From Vanrija pseudolonga (lineage: Eukaryota; Basidiomycota; Tremellomycetes; Trichosporonales; Trichosporonaceae): a DNA stretch of 64,000 nt. Where the stretch lies: assembly GCF_020906515.1 (NCBI RefSeq), contig NC_085852.1:3348001-3412000 (forward strand), written 5' to 3'. Both the position numbers and the translations under genes were made by a program. The notes beneath the pieces are model-generated. The model did not search any database. It saw only the letters and a list, made by a program, of their open reading frames with translations, and was not told where the DNA came from. Positions 57,168 to 64,000 of this stretch are shown here, piece after piece. Position 1 is the stretch's first letter. Every line of letters starts with the position of its first letter.

Positions 57168-58310
57168 CCTGAGGCAGAGTGAGGTTGTCGACAGTGTGTT
57201 TGTAACAAGTTCAACGTGTCAAGCATTGTCGTGACAGGTGTTTTAACCTTGGATTTCAGCGTGGCCGGGTTGCCTCGTGACTTTTTCACACTGCAACGTT
57301 GCGACGGGCCAGATTGTGTGCCTGATGTCCCAACCCCTCTGGGGACGGAAGCCAACAGACCCCCAGACCTCAGACCAGCAGACCCCAAACACAGGCCCCC
57401 AAACACAGACATCAGGGAAATGAGTCAAGCTGGGGCTGTCAAAGTTTGTTTGGTTGCCAGGCAACAGGTGTTTGACGACATCTGTGTACCTCCCCCGCCC
57501 GTAGCCGGGTGCTCCCTGTTCTCAGATCTGTCACTCCTGGCGACGGACTTGACACCAAAGTTTCGTTATCGTTTATGTTACAGTTCGGCTAGTGAATCCA
57601 AAGGAGATACAGGGTCGCCTGAAAACGGCATGTGACAGGGCGAGGAGATCTTCTCTTCAAACGCGGCTGTGCCTGAAGGGGGTCTTTGGGCTGCCCAGGC
57701 CCAAACTGCAGAGAGCACAAGCGCAGCAAGGCGGAGCGAGCTTTAATCGTCGATGAAACAACGTTCGGGACACACCCCATTCACATAACAAACTTCCTCC
57801 CCCATCACACAGTGGCTTCCTCTGGTTGATTGGCTGGCCATCTCGGGTGCCTTGGTCACTCAAAGAGCCCGGTTGCCAGGCACAGCGCCAGACGCTAAAG
57901 CAGGCAGGAAAGCTGCACCATTCCGTGAGGTGCTCTACAGTAACGCCGGCAACTGCACGCGCCGTTGCCTGTAACCATTTCGACTATCGTACGTATGTAC
58001 GTACCACAGGGCTTGCCGTAGCTAGGCCGGTCGCGACCGAGGCAAGTCGCGACCAACACTACCAACCAGACAACTTGACCGCCTGTCCGCCTTGCCAACC
58101 GACGCGGCGCAAAGCCGTCTGCTTTCTCGCAGACGATGTCCCAGGTTTGTCCTCTCTTGGGTGCAGGTTGCCTAGACGGCCATCCAGGGTCGGGTTATAT
58201 TCCAAGGACGGTTGGCTTCAGCTTAAACATGGTGACACTGTCCTTCCCATTCCCACATTTCTCTTCTCAACTACACAATCGACATCCACCTGCGCCCGCC
58301 GAGAGATATC
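57168..58310. other. Divergent gap, ABCG transporter / PLP enzyme
   Basis: Shared upstream region. The stretch near 57350-57420 is rich in repeated CAGACCC/CCCCAAACACAG words. No gene or known site recognised. Confidence 0.5.
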
Positions 58311-60838
58311 ATGGTCTCCTCACGGTCCACGTCTTCTTTCTCCCTTTTGGGAGGTCCCCGTCACCCGCTGTTAGAACTCTCAGAGGTTCAAATGTTTCGC
58401 AACTTTACGACCAGCGCGCACAAATGGTTAACTTTGGACGAGAAGAGTGAGCGATACGGTGGTATTCACTCTGACTCTTGCCAGGATGTATGCGGGAGGT
58501 CCGCGAACGTGTCATTGGCTACAACTCGACCCTTCCCACACCCGACAATGGGAGCGTTCCCCTTGTGTACGCAGACCACGCCGGGTCCGGAAGGTCTATG
58601 GACATTATTGAAGACACCATCCAAAGGTACATTGCACCAATGGCAGGCAATCCTCATAGCGACTCTGCCTACACGGCTCGACAGATCACTCAGTATCGTG
58701 AAGAATCGCGCGAAACTATAAAGAAGATTCTCGGGAACCCTAGCAATTGCTCTGTCATCTTTGCGGGTAACGGAGTCACTGGCGCCATTAACAAGCTGGT
58801 GGCGATACTGGGAACCCGCATAGGATATAGATGTGGCGATAAAGATTTCATCGTCAAGAGTAACGACCGGCCCATCGTCTTGATAGGCCCATACGAACAC
58901 CATTCGAACATCCTCCCTTGGCAAGAAACCATCGCGGACGTTGTCATCATCAAGAAGTCCGAGTCGGGGCAGATTGATCCTGTTGATCTCCGCGCGAAGT
59001 GCTCGAAGTACAGTTCTCGCAAGCTCAAGATCGGATCGTTCTCGGCCGGATCCAATGTCACCGGCGTCTTCACAAACATCACCCATATTGCCCAAGTCCT
59101 CCGCGATTTCGGGTTCCTGTCGTTTTGGGATCATGGATCCTCTGGACCTCATCAGAAGGTCTCCTTTACCCCTATCATGGACGCCCTCTTCCTTTCTCCC
59201 CACAAGTACGCCGGCGGCCCGGGAAGTTCAGGGATTCTCGTCGTGAGGAACTCTATCTTCGCCGATACCACAATGGGCCGACCTCCGGTACCATCTCAAC
59301 CTGGCGGTGGTACTGTTCGATACGTCGGTCGAAACCCAGGCGACCATGCCTATGAGCCTATTCATCACACGAGAGAGGAAGGCGGCTCTCCCAACTTTTT
59401 GGCAGACATTCGGGCCGGAATGGTCCTGGCACTTCATGATAGTACGCCCATCGACTGGATCAAGGGAATCGAGGGCATGTACGTTTCGCAGGCCATCCTC
59501 TCGTGGGGGCAACCGCAAATAGTGGTATACGGCACGTCAGAAGCAGAGCGGGCACCGACGATCGCCTTCAACTTTCGACACGGCATTGGCAGCTTTCTAC
59601 ACTACAACTTTGTTGCCGCAGTTCTCAGCGACTACTTCGGGATCCAGGTGAGGGCAGGATGCCTTTGTGCTGCACCTTATGGTCACGAACTCCTCAACAT
59701 CTCACGCGAGGAGTCGAGCACCGTCAAGCAGTTGGTCGTCGACGATGGAACGGTAGGAGCCAAGCCCGGCTACCTCCGGGCATCATTCGCCTACTACATG
59801 TCACCAGAGGAGGTTGGCTACATCATCTCCGCCGTCCAGTTTCTTGCCAGGAACGCAGGTGGTCTGCTGCTTGCCTACGAGTTCTTCCCCACAACTGGGG
59901 TTTGGCGCGTCAGGCGCCACGCCGGTAGGGACTTACGGACCGATCCGCCGGCTACCATGAAGCTCCATCAGCTCCCCTTCAGCTCTGTCTTAGAGAACAA
60001 GAAGGCACGCCATGAAGCCGAGAAGGCAGAAGCCGCAGCAGCCATCAAACGGCTTGCCGCTCAAGCGGCAGAAGCCAAACGGCTTGCCGCTCAAGCCGAG
60101 AAGGCAGGAGCCGCATCAGCAGGCAAACAGCGTGCCACTGTGACACCGATGGGAAGTGTCTTGGAGGCCGAGGAAGGCGAGGAAACGGAACCCTCTTGCG
60201 ACCCCGAGGGCAGCCAGTCGTCCTGTCCATCGTCCAGTCACAGATCCACTAGTCTGCTTTCCACCTTCAGCAGCCCCTATTCGACAGCTATTGGCACCGA
60301 AACAATCGAGTCTTCGTTGTTTAGCACACACCGACAAGTCAATTTGGACAATTCATGTTTGGGAGACATCCAGCACCTTGCGGATCAGCCGCCTTTTGTT
60401 GGCAAGATCGAGTACAACGACAAGGGCGAGATCGACTATGAGTTCTACCTCGTCAAGGGAATAGACCTCGTCAACGCGCATACCGCTGAAATCAAGCGGC
60501 TTGTCGAAGAGGCGAGAGTGCGGGGAGACCCATTGGGTTACTCCTATGTGCCACCATCAAAAGAGTACATGGGTGGTATGACCGGCTTTACCCTTCCAGC
60601 ATTCTGTCTGCGGCAAGAAGACGGTAGCCTCAGGAGCCGGGTGGGAACCCCAGCCTCGATGAACACATCTCACGACCAAATCACACATGCGGCGCGAGCG
60701 CCCAACTCCACAAACCTCGCCGCAACATCCACAGGCGGTTTCGGCAGCACAAACGGTTTGCCATCACGAGAGATTCGCCGCTCGATACTCCAGCCCAAGG
60801 ACAAATCGTCACGATGGAAGAAGTTTGTAGGGACATAA
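58311..60838 (+). CDS. Class V PLP-dependent enzyme with a long C-terminal extension
   Basis: Two exons, 58311-58446 and 58485-60838; 829 residues. Residues about 50-480 have the NifS/cysteine-desulfurase fold: YADHAGSG near the N-terminus, NPHSDS, GNGVTGAINKL, GPYEHHSNILPW (the HHSN that stacks on PLP), WDHGSSGPH, and the Schiff-base Lys in FLSPHKYAGGPGSSG (about 285). RAGCLCAAPYGHELL (about 434) has Cys where desulfurases keep their active Cys, but the family is broad and this is not proof of sulfur transfer. After it comes an unusual extension of about 320 residues. This has a Lys/Ala/Glu coiled-coil block with two KRLAAQAAEA-like repeats (about 550-590), an acidic Ser-rich stretch, an IEYNDKGEIDYEFYLVKG segment and a basic tail. 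Standard class V enzymes end near 450 residues. Confidence 0.88.
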
Positions 60839-63164
<2,326 letters not shown>

Positions 63165-63390
63165 TGTGAAGTCTCAGCCGGCGGTCGCAATGATCCCCGT
63201 GCGCGGTCAGGGTGAGAGCAGTATCAAACTGGACAGGTCACTGGATGCAGAAGTGCTTGCATGGGGTACGGGTATGAGTCTGACTTTGGTCTGACGGCCG
63301 TGTCGCGGTACAGAGCACTGTGAGAATTGTCCACTGCTTGGTGCGAGCTATTGTCCCTGTCCTGATAGAGGCGCTGGCTCGAAGGAGTTC

Positions 63391-63708
63391 TCACTGCATC
63401 GATCCCGAGATTGCGAACTGCTGGTTCTGGTTGCCATCATAGCATTGCCAGATCTGAAGAACCGTCCCGTGCACGGCGAGGCCATCGGTCGTGTCCATGC
63501 ACAGGTCTGCCGAGTCAGCGGTCAGTCTGTCGGCGGGTCTGCTTACTGTGTCCGGCGAGCCCAATCTTGCCGTCGTGAACGTGCCAGCGCTGCTGCGGTA
63601 CATCATAGCAATCCCACACCTTGAGCTTGACGCCGTTACCAGGTGCTGCAAAATCAGCTCTGCGTGCTGACTGTATGCAGTTTGCTCACAGAGCCCCGCG
63701 TCGACGCA
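63391..63708 (-). CDS. Ricin-B-type (CBM13-like) lectin domain, C-terminal exons only
   Basis: Three exons seen: 63708-63690 (upstream border uncertain), 63645-63547, 63506-63391, ending in TGA. The read is CVDAGLSPGNGVKLKVWDCY, then VPQQRWHV, IGLAGHNLCMDTTDG, VLQIWQCYDGNQNQQFAI. Two repeats of the beta-trefoil pattern are clear, each with Cys-x-Asp and a Q-x-W/F box (QQRW, QQF). Such domains bind galactose/GalNAc or glycans and in fungi usually end secreted glycosidases or stand alone. The N-terminal part cannot be resolved with confidence in the remaining 300 bp to the window edge, where several frames stay open. The protein may be longer, or this may be a remnant. Confidence 0.6.
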   Translation of the reverse strand, partial: CVDAGLCEQTAYSQHAELILQHLVTASSSRCGIAMMYRSSAGTFTTARLGSPDTVSRPADRLTADSADLCMDTTDGLAVHGTVLQIWQCYDGNQNQQFAISGSMQ

Positions 63709-64000
63709 CTTTTACTCGCCGGTGATCAGAAACATTTTGATCTGTCCCCAACCTCCAGAGGGGAGGATCCAGGTGTCGGGGGTGTACCGGGCACCACTGG
63801 AGCTACCAAGGTCAGAACTGGGATACATACAGGGAACTTGCAGGATGAGTGGAAGGCCATTGGAGATGTGGTCGAGCGAGTCGCGGGAAATGGCGGCGTT
63901 GAGTCGCTGACCTGCCGGAGCAATTACTGGTCGGATGTACTTGACATTGCTGGGCGGCTGCTGGCGCTCGTCCAGTTCAACGAGGGGAGATGCGGATAAG

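Overview
The window is nuclear DNA of a GC-rich, intron-dense fungus. Introns are mostly 33-60 nt, open with GTRNGT and close with a CTRAC/CTGAT branch point a few bases before the AG. This style, together with dual histidine kinase, CFEM and Zn2Cys6 gene families, points to a basidiomycete yeast of the Tremellomycetes, most likely Trichosporonales. That placement is inference from style, not from a marker gene. Exon models were built by reading splice sites by eye. In every complete multi-exon model the coding lengths add up to a multiple of three, and family motifs join cleanly across the junctions.

Layout, left to right. 0-7.3 kb: the C-terminal end of a secreted, probably Kex2-processed, aromatic-rich protein, then a very large hybrid histidine kinase with two kinase and two receiver modules. 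8.6-36.8 kb: a sugar-use region with two paralogous alpha-glucoside-type permeases, a GH36 alpha-galactosidase, a GH95 alpha-L-fucosidase, a GH38 (Ams1-type) alpha-mannosidase and a Zn2Cys6 regulator. An APC amino-acid permease and a housekeeping GNL1-type GTPase are interspersed. None of the three glycosidases has a visible signal peptide, so the layout reads as import first, cleave inside. The 10-mer GAACGGGAAT (or its last nine bases) recurs nine times, only in the gaps before the sugar genes and the regulator, three times as tandem pairs 32-33 bp apart. It is the best candidate here for an undescribed regulon.

38-39 kb: a small CFEM/GPI surface protein. 39.3-54 kb: a second metabolic region with an ACS-family anion permease, an argininosuccinate-lyase-fold enzyme, a second Zn2Cys6 regulator, an FAD aromatic hydroxylase, a GABA/choline-type permease and a benzoylformate-decarboxylase-like ThDP enzyme. 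The palindrome CGGAC-N2-GTCCG (a CGG-N6-CCG site of the kind Zn2Cys6 proteins bind) occurs three times between permease and lyase and once before the decarboxylase. This suggests co-regulated catabolism of an aromatic or N-substituted acid. 54-64 kb: a 20-exon ABCG half-transporter, a class V PLP enzyme with a long novel C-terminal extension, an Old Yellow Enzyme homologue and the C-terminal part of a ricin-B-type (CBM13-like) lectin domain.

Several genes need very small exons (4, 8, 11, 13 and 15 nt), and two introns appear to use GC donors. An automatic gene finder would probably mis-model these. No rRNA, tRNA, CRISPR array or recognisable transposon was seen.
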